Shown in pieces: positions 7,692 through 18,934 of a stretch of 47,809 nt of DNA. How positions within the stretch are numbered: position 1 is the first letter of the stretch; each line of letters begins with the position of its first letter. The position numbers were made by a program, and so were the translations under genes. The stretch lies in contig JAPOXD010000037.1 of assembly GCA_026707285.1 (NCBI GenBank), positions 1-47,809 of the forward strand, in the 5' to 3' direction. This DNA is from Chloroflexota bacterium (GTDB taxonomy: Bacteria > Chloroflexota > UBA11872). Under the pieces are notes generated by a model. The model was not told the origin of the DNA, made no database searches, and saw nothing but the letters and a program-made list of their open reading frames with translations.

Positions 7692-8834
7692 CTACGCGCC
7701 TGATTCCGTCAGCGCCTCTCGCAGCCGCTGCCCGATGATTTCCGGCTCCCCAGGCTGGAGATTGGCGGAGTAGGCCTCCAGCTGATTCCGCGCCGGGTCG
7801 ACGCGGACGTAGATCGGCGGCTCACCCGCCAGCAGCGCGTCGCCGATCGTCTGGGCGTCCGCTCCGGTCCAGTCGGGCTCGAATCCGACCACCGCCGTCG
7901 GCACGAAGAAGCGGTCGTCGTCGAATTCCACCGTCGCGCGCACGCCGTCGATCTCGCCCACGTCGTCGACGATGATCTCGACTAGCTCTCCCATCTCCCG
8001 CAGCATCTCGTCCTCGTCCGAGTCCATGTAGCTGCGCAGCGCCGCGTAGAGGCCCACCATCTCCTCCTTGGCCACCTTGGACGGACGGCCGATGGCGTGA
8101 TTGGGGCTGCTGTTGAGGTAGGCGGCTTCGATGAGGTCCGCGCGTCCGTAGAGCAGTCCGGTCGCCTGCGGGCCGCGAATGACCTTGCCGCCGCTCATGG
8201 TGACGAGGTCGGCGCCGTCGCGAATAAAGCGCGTCAGGTTTTCGCGCGGCGGCACCGTCATGGCCGCATCCACGATCACGGGAATGCCGCGCGCGTGGGC
8301 GATCTCGGCCACCTGGGGCAGCGTCAATCCGCCGCGCGGATTCCCCGGCGCGAACAGGAACGCCACCGCCGCCGTGCGCTCGCTGAGCGCGGCATCCAGC
8401 TCCTCGGGCAGGCACGACGACACGTTGCCCACCTCGACAATCCGCGCGCCGGTGAAGCCGTACATGTGGCTATAGGGACCGCGATGGATCTTCTGGATGA
8501 CCATCTCGTCCTTGAGACCGGTCGTGTCGGGCAGGCGCCGGATGGCCGCGAGGTCCGTGCCCGTCACGCAGGCGGCCAGCGAGAGCACCATCCCGGCGGC
8601 GGCGCCGGCCACCACCATGCCCGCCTCGGCGCTAGTGACCTCGGCGATGTAGGCGCCGATGCGGCGGTTGAGCGTCTCGACCGAAACGAACGCCCGCCCG
8701 GCCTCGGCCATGGCGTCCAACGTATCGGGCCGCATCAGCGAGCCGCCGTAGTTCGTGGTAGGCCCGCCGGCGTGGATTACCAGCGGCACGCCCAGCTCGG
8801 CGTAGACGCGGTTCGACGGTCGCGTGGCCTTCAT
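7692..8834 (-). CDS. SelA/DgaE-like PLP-dependent enzyme
   Basis: This fold-type I PLP enzyme of about 380 residues resembles the SelA-related family that includes D-glucosaminate-6-phosphate ammonia-lyase (DgaE). The PLP aspartate lies in IPVIVDAAM (about 184-192) and the Schiff-base lysine in TMSGGKVIRGPQATG (about Lys217). The N-terminal RVYAELGVPLVIHAGGPTT replaces the INATG segment of true SelA, and the tRNA-binding N-domain of SelA is missing, so a metabolic role on a sugar or amino acid is likelier than selenocysteine synthesis. ATG 8834 is preferred; TTG 8846 is possible. It is divergent from a class V aminotransferase. GCGTG-N5-CACGC at 8860-8874, upstream, overlaps a TATACA -10-like box. 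Confidence 0.75.
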   Translation of the reverse strand: MKATRPSNRVYAELGVPLVIHAGGPTTNYGGSLMRPDTLDAMAEAGRAFVSVETLNRRIGAYIAEVTSAEAGMVVAGAAAGMVLSLAACVTGTDLAAIRRLPDTTGLKDEMVIQKIHRGPYSHMYGFTGARIVEVGNVSSCLPEELDAALSERTAAVAFLFAPGNPRGGLTLPQVAEIAHARGIPVIVDAAMTVPPRENLTRFIRDGADLVTMSGGKVIRGPQATGLLYGRADLIEAAYLNSSPNHAIGRPSKVAKEEMVGLYAALRSYMDSDEDEMLREMGELVEIIVDDVGEIDGVRATVEFDDDRFFVPTAVVGFEPDWTGADAQTIGDALLAGEPPIYVRVDPARNQLEAYSANLQPGEPEIIGQRLREALTESGA

Positions 8835-8951
8835 GAAGCTGTCCAAGTACCTGCTTTGTGCGTGTATAGCACGCTGCCTCTGCCGCCGAGCGGCTATGCT
8901 TCACGCCACGCATGCATCAGGCCAAATGAACAACCCACCGAGCGATCCGGG

Positions 8952-8982
8952 GGCGCGGAGGCGCCCGGTGCACCTCCGCGCC
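8952..8982 (+). other. Strong leader hairpin before the class V aminotransferase gene
   Basis: GGCGCGGAGG (8952-8961) and CCTCCGCGCC (8973-8982) pair perfectly over ten bases around an 11-base loop. It ends 32 bases before the start codon at 9015 and has no T-run, so it is not a typical terminator. It could regulate translation or mRNA stability, or be a chance palindrome. Confidence 0.4.
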
Positions 8983-9014
8983 GTACTGACTGCTTACCCT
9001 TTGGCGGCTTCGGC

Positions 9015-10133
9015 ATGAGCCGCCCGCGGCTGATGATCCCCGGTCCGATCGACCTCGAGCCGGAGGTGCTGGAGGCACTAGCCGAACAGGTAGTTCCGCA
9101 CTACGGCGACGCCTGGGTGGCAGCCTACCGGCACGTGCGGAAGAACCTGCTGGCCATTGCCGAGAGCGAGGGCGAAGCCTTCGTCCTCGCCGGCACCGGC
9201 ATCGTGGGCATCGACGCCGCCATCGGGACGGCGGTTCCAACCGGCGGCCAATTGATCGTGGTGGACAACGGCTTCTTCTCCGGTCGCATGTGCGAGGTCG
9301 CGGACGGCTACGGCATCACCACCCACGTTCTGCGCACAGCACGCGGCGAGCCCGTGAGGTCGGAAGAGCTCACGGCGTTCATGCAGGCGCATCCGGAGGC
9401 CAGGGTCGTGGGCCTGACCCACGGCGAGACGGCGACCGGCGTGCTCAACGACCTGGAGGCGCTCGGGAGCGTGGTGGCGGATGCCGGCCGGTTTCTCATC
9501 GTCGACGCGGTGTCCACCTTCGGCGCGGCGCGCGTGGCCGTGGACGCCTGGGCCGTCGGCATCTGCTGCACGGCGTCGCAAAAGGCCCTGGAGTCGCCGC
9601 CCGGCGCGGCCCCCGTGATCGTCAATCCCCGAGCCTGGGAGTTCCTGGACTCGAGCGGCGCCGCGAATCACGGGCTCTACAGCGACCTGCGCGTCTGGCG
9701 CCGCTATGCCGACGAGATGGCGGAATTTCACCCCCAGCCGGCCACGATGCCGGTCAACGTCATCGCCGCGCTGACCGTGGCAACCGATCGAATCCTGGCG
9801 GAAGGGCTCGAGCCGCGCTATCGGCGCTATCGGGAGATCGCCGCCCGAGTGCGCGTGCGAGCGCGCGCCGCCGGATATGAGCCGCTGGCCGACGACGCGT
9901 GGGCCTCGCCCACGGTCACGGCCCTGCGTCCGCCGTCGAGTATCCGGGCGGACGACGTCGTGGCGGCCGTGCGCGAGCGAGCGAATATTCAGCTCGGCAG
10001 CGGGATCGCGGAGCTGGCCGGAGAGGTGTTCCGCGTGGGGCACATGGGGCTCTCGACCACCGACGCCTACCTCGACGACCTGTTCAGCGTGCTGGAAACC
10101 TTGTCTAACACCCAGGCGCGCGCGGCGTCCTAG
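9015..10133 (+). CDS. Class V aminotransferase, alanine/serine-glyoxylate type
   Basis: The 372-residue PLP enzyme resembles alanine- or serine-glyoxylate and (S)-ureidoglycine-glyoxylate aminotransferases. The N-terminus MSRPRLMIPGPIDLEPEVLEA is the family signature (PGP). The PLP aspartate is in LIVDAVSTFGA (Asp164) and the lysine in CTASQKALESPPG (Lys190). The substrate pair cannot be fixed from sequence. It is divergent from the SelA/DgaE-like gene, and both may belong to one amino-sugar or amino-acid route. ATG 9015 is set by the conserved N-terminus. Upstream lies a strong hairpin. Confidence 0.88.
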   Translation: MSRPRLMIPGPIDLEPEVLEALAEQVVPHYGDAWVAAYRHVRKNLLAIAESEGEAFVLAGTGIVGIDAAIGTAVPTGGQLIVVDNGFFSGRMCEVADGYGITTHVLRTARGEPVRSEELTAFMQAHPEARVVGLTHGETATGVLNDLEALGSVVADAGRFLIVDAVSTFGAARVAVDAWAVGICCTASQKALESPPGAAPVIVNPRAWEFLDSSGAANHGLYSDLRVWRRYADEMAEFHPQPATMPVNVIAALTVATDRILAEGLEPRYRRYREIAARVRVRARAAGYEPLADDAWASPTVTALRPPSSIRADDVVAAVRERANIQLGSGIAELAGEVFRVGHMGLSTTDAYLDDLFSVLETLSNTQARAAS

Positions 10134-10170
10134 GCCGTCCGCCGCGACGGGCTGTTTGGGAAAAAATGCG

Positions 10171-10200
10171 TTGACACGCGCCAATCGCCCGCCGTAGGCT
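10171..10200 (+). promoter_or_regulatory. Promoter of the trp operon
   Basis: TTGACA at 10171-10176 is a perfect -35 box. Eighteen bases later TAGGCT (10195-10200) is a fair -10 box. Transcription would start near 10207, at the head of the T-box leader. Confidence 0.65.
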
Positions 10201-10206
10201 CGCCAT

Positions 10207-10487
10207 TGCTGGAAAGGCTGTGACTGGGACGAGTACCCGTCAGAAGCCGCGTTAGAGAGCCGGACCTCGCGCTGCAAGTCCGGTCGCGGCGACGACGGCG
10301 AATGGCCCCACGAGCCGCGGACCCAACGGGCAGCGCCCAAGTAGGCTCCGCCGGAGGCCCTCCGTTAGCACAGGGCAGGATATCGAGCGCAAGCTCCGTA
10401 TCTGGAAGAAGGGGCGCCCTGCGCGCCCGAAGCAGGGTGGCACCGCGAAGGCACGAGCCTCTCGCCCCTCAGGCGAGAGGTTTTTTT
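10207..10487 (+). ncRNA. Tryptophan-specific T-box leader
   Basis: The leader contains the T-box sequence AGGGTGGCACCGCG (10434-10447), which matches the consensus exactly, then a terminator. Stem I features are visible upstream: a GAGTA/GAAG purine-rich internal loop, AGAGAGCC, a TGCAAG apical element, and GAATGG on the 3' side, where TGG (10303-10305) is the probable specifier codon for tryptophan. Uncharged tRNA-Trp would pair with TGG and stabilise the antiterminator, letting transcription enter trpE. Charged tRNA-Trp would favour termination. The codon and the downstream biosynthetic genes agree. Confidence 0.93.
10458..10487 (+). terminator. T-box controlled intrinsic terminator
   Basis: CCTCTCGCC (10458-10466) and GGCGAGAGG (10472-10480) form a perfect nine-base-pair stem with a five-base loop, followed directly by seven T residues. 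It is the terminator half of the trp T-box switch. Confidence 0.93.
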
Positions 10488-10520
10488 GTGCCCTGCGTCG
10501 GGGCCGAAAGGAGGGGTCGG

Positions 10521-12015
<1,495 letters not shown>

Positions 12016-12035
<20 letters not shown>

Positions 12036-12600
12036 CTACGACTCGTTCACCTACAACCTGGTGCAGTTCCTCAGCGTGATCACGGACGACATCGAGGTCC
12101 ACCGCAACGACGCGCTGACGGTGGCCGACATCGAGGCGAAAGCCCCCGAGGCGATCGTGGTTTCGCCTGGCCCCTGCACGCCGGACGAGGCCGGCATTTC
12201 GGTGGACCTCATCGCCACCCTGGGGCCGCGCATCCCCACACTCGGGGTGTGCCTGGGCCACCAGTCCGTGGGAGCGGCGTTCGGGGGGCGCATCGTGCGG
12301 GCGCCGGAGCTGATGCACGGCAAGACCTCGCCCATTCATCACCACGGCGACGAGCTGTTCGAGGGCTTGCCGGACCCGTTCACCGCCACTCGCTACCACT
12401 CGCTCATCATCGAGGCGGCGAGCCTGCCGGACGTGCTGCAAGTTACGGCGCGCACCCCGGATGGGACTATCATGGGAGTGCGGCATCAGACCCACCCGAT
12501 ATTCGGCGTGCAGTTTCACCCGGAGTCGATTCTCACGACGGTGGGGCCCGATTTGCTCCGAAACTTCGTGAAGATGGCCGGCATGCGGACGCTCTCATGA
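12016..12600 (+). CDS. trpG: Anthranilate synthase glutamine amidotransferase subunit
   Basis: This class I glutamine amidotransferase (194 residues) releases ammonia for TrpE. It begins MLLVLDNYDSFTYNLVQFL, has the oxyanion segment VSPGPCTPDEAG, the catalytic Cys in LGVCLGHQSVG and the His-Glu pair in VQFHPESILT. It is not fused to TrpD or TrpE. The start lies inside trpE and its TGA stop overlaps the trpD ATG (ATGA), so translation is coupled on both sides. A role shared with para-aminobenzoate synthesis is possible, since many bacteria use one amidotransferase for both. Confidence 0.97.
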
Positions 12601-13622
12601 TCGTCGGCGCGATTCAGACCGTGGTCGAGGGCCGTTCGCTGGCGCGCGAGACGGCGCGCGAGGTGATGGAATCTATCCTCACCGGCCAGGTCACGCCCGC
12701 CCAGTTCGGCGCGCTGGTCACGGCCTTGCGTCTCAAGGGCGAGTCGGCGGATGAGATCGCCGGCTTCTTGGAGAGCATGCGGACCCATGCCACGCGGGTT
12801 GACCTGGGCGACCTGCCCGCCGTGGACGCCTGCGGGACGGGTGGCCGCGGGGTCAACTGGTTCAACGTGACGACCACCGCCGCGCTGGTTGCCGCCGGCG
12901 CCGGGGCCAAGGTCGCCAAGCACGGCAACCGATCCTTCACCCGCAAGAGTGGCAGCGCGGACGCGTTCGAAGCCCTCGGCGTGCAGCTGGCCGTTCCGCC
13001 GTCGGTTGTGGCCCGGTGCGTCCGCGAAGCGGGGATCGGCTTCATGTTCGCCCAGGCCTTTCACCCCAGCATGAAGTTCGCGGCCCCGCTGCGCCGGGAA
13101 ATCGGCATCCGCACGATGTTCAACGTGCTGGGCCCCCTGACGAATCCCGCCGGCGTGCGACGGCAGCTCCTGGGCACGGCCAGTCCTGCGTTGGCGGCGA
13201 CCATGGCCGACGCCCTGCAGAAGATGGGCGCCGTCCGCGTGCTGGTGGTCGCCGGGCATGGGGGCATGGACGAGGTCACGCTCGACGGCCCCACCCAGGT
13301 GACCGAGCTACGCGACGGCGCAATCTCGTCGTACACCGTCAGCGCCGAGGATCTGGGGTTGGCGGCGAGTGAAGCGGCCAGCGTGGCGGGTGGCACGCCC
13401 GACGAAAACGCCGTCACCATCCGCGGCATCCTCGACGGCGGCGACCGCGGGCCGCGTCGCGACCTGGCGGTCGCCAACGCGGCCGGCGTGCTGCTGGCCG
13501 CCGGGGTTGCCGATTCGTGGCGTGACGGTGTCGAACGCGCGGCCGCCGCCATCGACAACGGCGCGGCGGCGGCGAGCCTGGAGCGCATGGTCGCCATCAC
13601 GAACAGCGCGTCCGGCAGCTAG
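12597..13622 (+). CDS. trpD: Anthranilate phosphoribosyltransferase
   Basis: It joins anthranilate to PRPP to give phosphoribosyl-anthranilate. The 341 residues match the family. The PRPP site is DACGTGGRG; KHGNRSFTRKSGSAD and the later GPLTNPAG follow as expected. The start ATG overlaps the trpG stop by four bases, and the stop TAG is followed immediately by the trpC ATG. Confidence 0.97.
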   Translation: MIVGAIQTVVEGRSLARETAREVMESILTGQVTPAQFGALVTALRLKGESADEIAGFLESMRTHATRVDLGDLPAVDACGTGGRGVNWFNVTTTAALVAAGAGAKVAKHGNRSFTRKSGSADAFEALGVQLAVPPSVVARCVREAGIGFMFAQAFHPSMKFAAPLRREIGIRTMFNVLGPLTNPAGVRRQLLGTASPALAATMADALQKMGAVRVLVVAGHGGMDEVTLDGPTQVTELRDGAISSYTVSAEDLGLAASEAASVAGGTPDENAVTIRGILDGGDRGPRRDLAVANAAGVLLAAGVADSWRDGVERAAAAIDNGAAAASLERMVAITNSASGS

Positions 13623-14411
13623 ATGACGATTCTGGACGAGATCGTCGAGCACAAGCGCCGCGAAGTGGCGCAGGCAGCGGCGGCCGTGCCGCTCGCCGAA
13701 ATGCGCCGCCGCGGCGAGCAACAGCGGGCGCGACGCTCGCTATGGCATGCCCTGGACGTCGACGCGGTCGTGGTGATCGCCGAGATCAAGCGCGCCTCGC
13801 CGACGGCCGGGGTGTTCGCGGAGGACTTGGACCCGGCGGTCCAGGCCGCGAAATACGCCGACAGCGGGGCCGCCGCGATCTCGGTGCTCACCGATCAGGC
13901 GTACTTTCGGGGATCGCTCGGCGATCTTAGGCAGGCCCGCGACGCCTGCGATCTGCCGGTGATCCGCAAGGAGTTCATCGTCGACGCGTACCAGATCTAC
14001 GAGTCGGCGGCGGCCAACGCCGACGCCGTGCTCCTCATCGTTGGCCTGACGCCCGAGCAGGACTTGGACGAGGACCTGGCGCTCGTGCATGAGCTGGGCA
14101 TGGAAGCGCTCGTCGAGGCGCACGTGGAAGAGGAAGTGGAGCAGGCCCTGGTTGCCGGCGCCCGCATCGTGGGCATCAACAACCGGGACCTGCGTTCGTT
14201 CAAGACCGATCTCGCCGTGACCGAGCGTCTTTGCGCCATGATTCCGGACGACATCACGATCGTGAGCGAGAGCGGCGTGCGAACCCCGGCCGACGTGCGA
14301 CGGCTGGCCGCCAGCGGCGTGAGCGCCGTGCTGGTCGGCGAGTCGATCGTGACGGCGGCCGACGCGGGCAGCCAGCTCCGGGAGCTGGTGGCGGCCGGAG
14401 CGGCGGCATAA
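13623..14411 (+). CDS. trpC: Indole-3-glycerol phosphate synthase
   Basis: This (beta/alpha)8 barrel enzyme of 262 residues closes the indole ring from CdRP. Visible family motifs are the N-terminal ILDEIVEHKRREV, the catalytic lysine in VVIAEIKRASPTAG, the second lysine in PVIRKEFIVDAYQI, and the phosphate-binding VSESGVRTP and LVGESI. It follows trpD with no gap and precedes trpF by three bases. Confidence 0.97.
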   Translation: MTILDEIVEHKRREVAQAAAAVPLAEMRRRGEQQRARRSLWHALDVDAVVVIAEIKRASPTAGVFAEDLDPAVQAAKYADSGAAAISVLTDQAYFRGSLGDLRQARDACDLPVIRKEFIVDAYQIYESAAANADAVLLIVGLTPEQDLDEDLALVHELGMEALVEAHVEEEVEQALVAGARIVGINNRDLRSFKTDLAVTERLCAMIPDDITIVSESGVRTPADVRRLAASGVSAVLVGESIVTAADAGSQLRELVAAGAAA

Positions 14412-14414
14412 GCC

Positions 14415-15035
14415 GTGCTGGTCAAGATTTGCGCGCTGCTGCAACCCGACGACGCGGCCGCCGCGGCCGCCGCGGGGGCCGACATGCTGGGCGTGATCTT
14501 CGCGCCCTCCTGGCGTCGGCGGACCGTGGCCGAGGCGCGGCGCATCTTCGACGCAGCGCCGGCCGGGCCTGAGCGCGTGGGCGTGTTCGTCGATGCGCCG
14601 CTGGCAGAGGTCGAGGAGGTCGCCGACGCGTGCAAGCTGGACCGAATCCAGCTTGGCGGCGGCGAGGACCCGGACTATTGCGCCGCGCTGGGATCGCGTG
14701 CGGTAAAGACCTTGCGGCTGCCGCGGGACGAGGCCATCGTGGCCGACTTTGACGTACGGCTCTTCCACTTCGACACCGCCCACGACTCCCGAGCCGGCGG
14801 CACGGGCGAGTCGTGGGACTACGCCTCGGCACGATCCCTGGGCCGGAAGCATCCGGTGCTTCTTGCCGGTGGCCTGACGCCGGACAACGTGGCGACCGCC
14901 ATCGCCGCCGCCCGGCCGTTGGGCGTGGACGTCGCCAGCGGCGTCGAGACCAATCGCGCCAAGGACCCGGACAAGATCGAAGAATTCGTACAGCGCGCGC
15001 GCGAAGCTTTCGCGGCGCTGGAAACCGCCGCCTAG
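14415..15035 (+). CDS. trpF: Phosphoribosylanthranilate isomerase
   Basis: This 206-residue barrel performs the Amadori rearrangement of PRA to CdRP. It begins (GTG) MLVKICALLQPDDA with the catalytic-Cys position in KICALL, then ADMLGVIFAPSWRR, DRIQLGGGED, the catalytic-Asp region VRLFHFDTAHD and the phosphate loop LLAGGLTPDN. The usual KICG is KICA here, a small deviation. The GTG start is three bases after trpC, and the lipoprotein gene begins two bases after its stop. Confidence 0.93.
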   Translation: MLVKICALLQPDDAAAAAAAGADMLGVIFAPSWRRRTVAEARRIFDAAPAGPERVGVFVDAPLAEVEEVADACKLDRIQLGGGEDPDYCAALGSRAVKTLRLPRDEAIVADFDVRLFHFDTAHDSRAGGTGESWDYASARSLGRKHPVLLAGGLTPDNVATAIAAARPLGVDVASGVETNRAKDPDKIEEFVQRAREAFAALETAA

Positions 15036-15037
15036 CC

Positions 15038-16056
15038 ATGCGACGGCTTGCCGCGGCACTGCTCGTGGCGGGGGCGCTGGCATGCGGCTGCACCCAGGGC
15101 TTCATGCTCGAGGACGGCGAGCGCCCGGCGGACGAGCTGACCGACGCCAAGTTCGTGTTCGCCGAGGGCAAAACCGAGATTGAGATGCGGCCGGCCCCAA
15201 CCAGCCTCATTCCAACGCCCACGCCGACGCCAACGCCCGCGCCGACGCCAACGCCGGCGCCGCAGCCCCCCCCGACGGCCTCGCCGGCATCCGCGCCCAC
15301 CGACCGCGCGCCAACGCCGGGCGGAGGCACCGCGGAGACTGCTACCGGGACGCCAGTCGCAACGTTCACTCAGTCAACCGGCGCCGAGTTCGAGGGCACG
15401 CCGCCCGTGACGGAAACCGTCGCGCCAGCGCCGCTGGACACCGAAGCCATTGCCGCCAACCCGCTGGCCGCCTCGATCCTCATTCCCAACCCGGCCGTGG
15501 ACCCCGGGCTGGTGACAGCTCAGGAATCGTCAGACTCCGCCGAGTTTTTCCTGCCCGAAATGGTCGCCCAAATCGGACTGGAAAGCTTCGCCTTCCGGGT
15601 CAGCAATCGGCCGCCGGAATCGGATGCCCTGAGCGAGCGGCAGCGCATCGTTCAGCTGGTGCAGTTCATCTTCGTGCACACCAGCGTCCCGGCCGCGCAG
15701 GCGTTCTACGAATTCCTCAGCACAACCTTTGTCAGCGGTTCCGCCAACTCCCGCGAGGAGGCGACGAAGGAGTACTACCCCAACCTGGTGTCGGAATTGA
15801 ACGGGTTTCGGGACGTGCTCGAGGGCGCGGACGAGACGACGCTTGTCGTCCTCGAAATCGATCCGAACGTGCCTGAGGGCGCCCCGACCAGCGGCGCGCC
15901 GGTGCCAACCGTGTACTACATCGTGGTGCTCGAGGGCCGTATCACCGCCGCGATCGAGGTCGTCTACATCCTCGAACAGGATCCCCGCAACGTAGTGCCC
16001 GTCGGCGACCTGCTGCTGTCCCGCATTCCGCCGGAATTCCGCACGAGCCAAGCTCC

Positions 16057-16060
<4 letters not shown>
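15038..16060 (+). CDS. Proline-rich lipoprotein of unknown function inside the trp operon
   Basis: I do not recognise the family. The 340-residue product starts [18 protein letters not shown], a signal peptide with a lipobox-like ALAC (Cys16, second Cys at 18), so it is probably exported and lipid-anchored. Residues 58-98 form a low-complexity linker with a (TP)n tract. The C-terminal domain (about 165-340) is predicted globular, with alternating strands and helices ([35 protein letters not shown]). It lies between trpF and trpB: its ATG is two bases after the trpF stop and its own TGA overlaps the trpB GTG, so it is translated with the pathway genes. No catalytic motif is evident. Confidence 0.82.
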
Positions 16061-17252
<1,192 letters not shown>

Positions 17253-17256
<4 letters not shown>

Positions 17257-18050
17257 GCCGAATCTCCAGGGCGTTTAGCGACGCGGCCGGCGACGGCCGG
17301 CTCGTGATCGCCCCGTACGTGGCGCTGGGTTATCCCGACATGCCGACCTCGGTGAAATTGGCCCGGGCCTACCTCGACGCGGGCGCGGACATGCTGGAGC
17401 TTGGCGTCCCGTTCAGCGACCCGATCGCCGACGGGCCGACCATCCAGCGCGCGACGCAGCGGGCGCTGGCGAAGGGCGCCACCCTCGCCCGCTGCATCGA
17501 GGCCGCTGCCGACATTCGAGCCGCGACCGGCGCGCCGCTGGTGCTGATGGGGTATGCGAATCCCTTCATGCAGTGGGGCTACGAGGACTTGGCCCGCGAC
17601 CTGCAGGGCGCCGGAGTCGACGGCCTGATCGTTCCCGACCTGCTGCCGGACGACAACGAGGACCTGGCGCAGGCCTGCGCCGCCCACGACCTCGACGTGA
17701 TTTCGCTGCTGGCGCCGACGACGCCGAGCGAGCGAATCCGCCGCGTGGCCGAGCGCGGCAGCGGCTTCCTCTACTGCGTGAGCCTCACGGGCGTGACGGG
17801 CCGGCGCGAAGACTTGCAGTCCGGGCTCACGGCCTTCCTGCAACGGGTCGGGGAGTCCTCCTCGCTGCCTCGGGCGGTGGGCTTTGGCATCTCTACCCCG
17901 GCGCACGTGCGGGCGCTCTGCGGACAGGCGGACGCGGCGATCATGGCCAGCGCGCTGATCGACATCTTCGACGCCGCGCCCCCCGCCGCGGCCGTGAGCC
18001 GGGCGGCCGCCCAGGTCGGCGCCATGGTGGACGCCGCCAGATGCCGCTGA
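17253..18050 (+). CDS. trpA: Tryptophan synthase alpha chain
   Basis: It cleaves indole-3-glycerol phosphate and passes indole to TrpB through a tunnel. The barrel has 265 residues with [17 protein letters not shown] (catalytic Glu and Asp), the second acidic site region DGLIVPDL, and the phosphate-binding VGFGIST. The start is TTG at 17253, overlapping the trpB stop by four bases. It completes a full anthranilate-to-tryptophan pathway; the DAHP and chorismate genes are elsewhere. Confidence 0.97.
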
Positions 18051-18934
18051 TCGCAGCCATCCTCGCCGGGGCGGCGCTGCTCTGGGCCGCGGTGACCGCC
18101 CACACCGCCTGGCGCCTCACCCATCCCCCGCGCGGCTGGCGCCCGCACGATTGGCAGCCGTCCGACCTCCCGCTCGAGGCCACGACGATTCAGGCCGACG
18201 ACGGCGTGCGCGTCCGGGTTTGGGTGGCGCCGCAAGCCGACGCCCCGGCGACCGTCATCTGCGTGCACGGCTGGGGCACCAACCACACAGAAATGGAGTG
18301 GCGGGCCGGTCGACTGCATCGCGCCGGCTACTCGGTGGTGCTGTTCGACTTTCGCGCCTGCGGCGAGTCCGGGGGCCGCATGTGCAGCGCGGGCGTGCAC
18401 GAAATGCGCGACCTGCGGGCCGTCGTCGAGTTGGCGGCCAACGACCCTTCGCTAAATCGCGCCCCCATCGTCATCCTGGCCAACTCGATGGGCGCCGCGG
18501 TGGCGATCACCGTGGCCGCGAGCGAGCCCAGAATCCGAGCCATCGCCAGCGACGCCGCATATGCCTCCCTGGAAAGCGCCACCGCCTGGGGATTCCGGAC
18601 CTTCACCGGCCTGCCGCCGTGGCCGTTCAAGCGCAGCGTGACGTGGCTCGTGGAGCGCATGACCGGGGCGCGAATGCGCGAACTGGCCGTGATCGAGTCG
18701 ATTGCGAGTCTGAGTCCCCGGCCGGTGCTGATCGCGCACGGCACGGACGACCCGCTGGTTTCGCCCCAGGATGCCGAGGCCCTCTTTGCACGCGCGGGCG
18801 AGCCGAAGGAGCTGTGGCGTGTGACCGACGCAGGCCACGTCGTGGCGGAATTCGTCGATCCCGAGGTCTACGACGCGCGGATCACCGGCCTGTTCACGCG
18901 CGCGCTGGAAGAGCCGGCGGCGCCAGGACCGTAA
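18041..18934 (+). CDS. Membrane-anchored alpha/beta hydrolase at the trp operon end
   Basis: The 297-residue protein has one N-terminal hydrophobic helix (about 3-24) and then an alpha/beta-hydrolase domain. The oxyanion region is VHGWGTNHTEM, the nucleophile Ser149 is in LANSMGA (the usual first Gly replaced by Ala), Asp lies in HGTDDPLVS and His in DAGHVV. It belongs with prolyl-oligopeptidase/BAAT-like esterases and peptidases; the substrate is unknown. ATG 18041 overlaps the trpA stop by ten bases. Its 3' end overlaps the convergent metallo-hydrolase gene by 41 bases. Confidence 0.85.
   Translation: MPLIAAILAGAALLWAAVTAHTAWRLTHPPRGWRPHDWQPSDLPLEATTIQADDGVRVRVWVAPQADAPATVICVHGWGTNHTEMEWRAGRLHRAGYSVVLFDFRACGESGGRMCSAGVHEMRDLRAVVELAANDPSLNRAPIVILANSMGAAVAITVAASEPRIRAIASDAAYASLESATAWGFRTFTGLPPWPFKRSVTWLVERMTGARMRELAVIESIASLSPRPVLIAHGTDDPLVSPQDAEALFARAGEPKELWRVTDAGHVVAEFVDPEVYDARITGLFTRALEEPAAPGP

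Noticed and set aside
7692-8834. A second selA
   Set aside because: It lacks the tRNA-binding N-domain and the NNNAGA and INATG signatures; it fits the SelA-related metabolic family.
15206-15275. The CCAACGCC-like tandem units as a CRISPR or satellite repeat
   Set aside because: They encode the (Thr-Pro)n linker of the lipoprotein, and spacing and sequence are those of a low-complexity coding tract.
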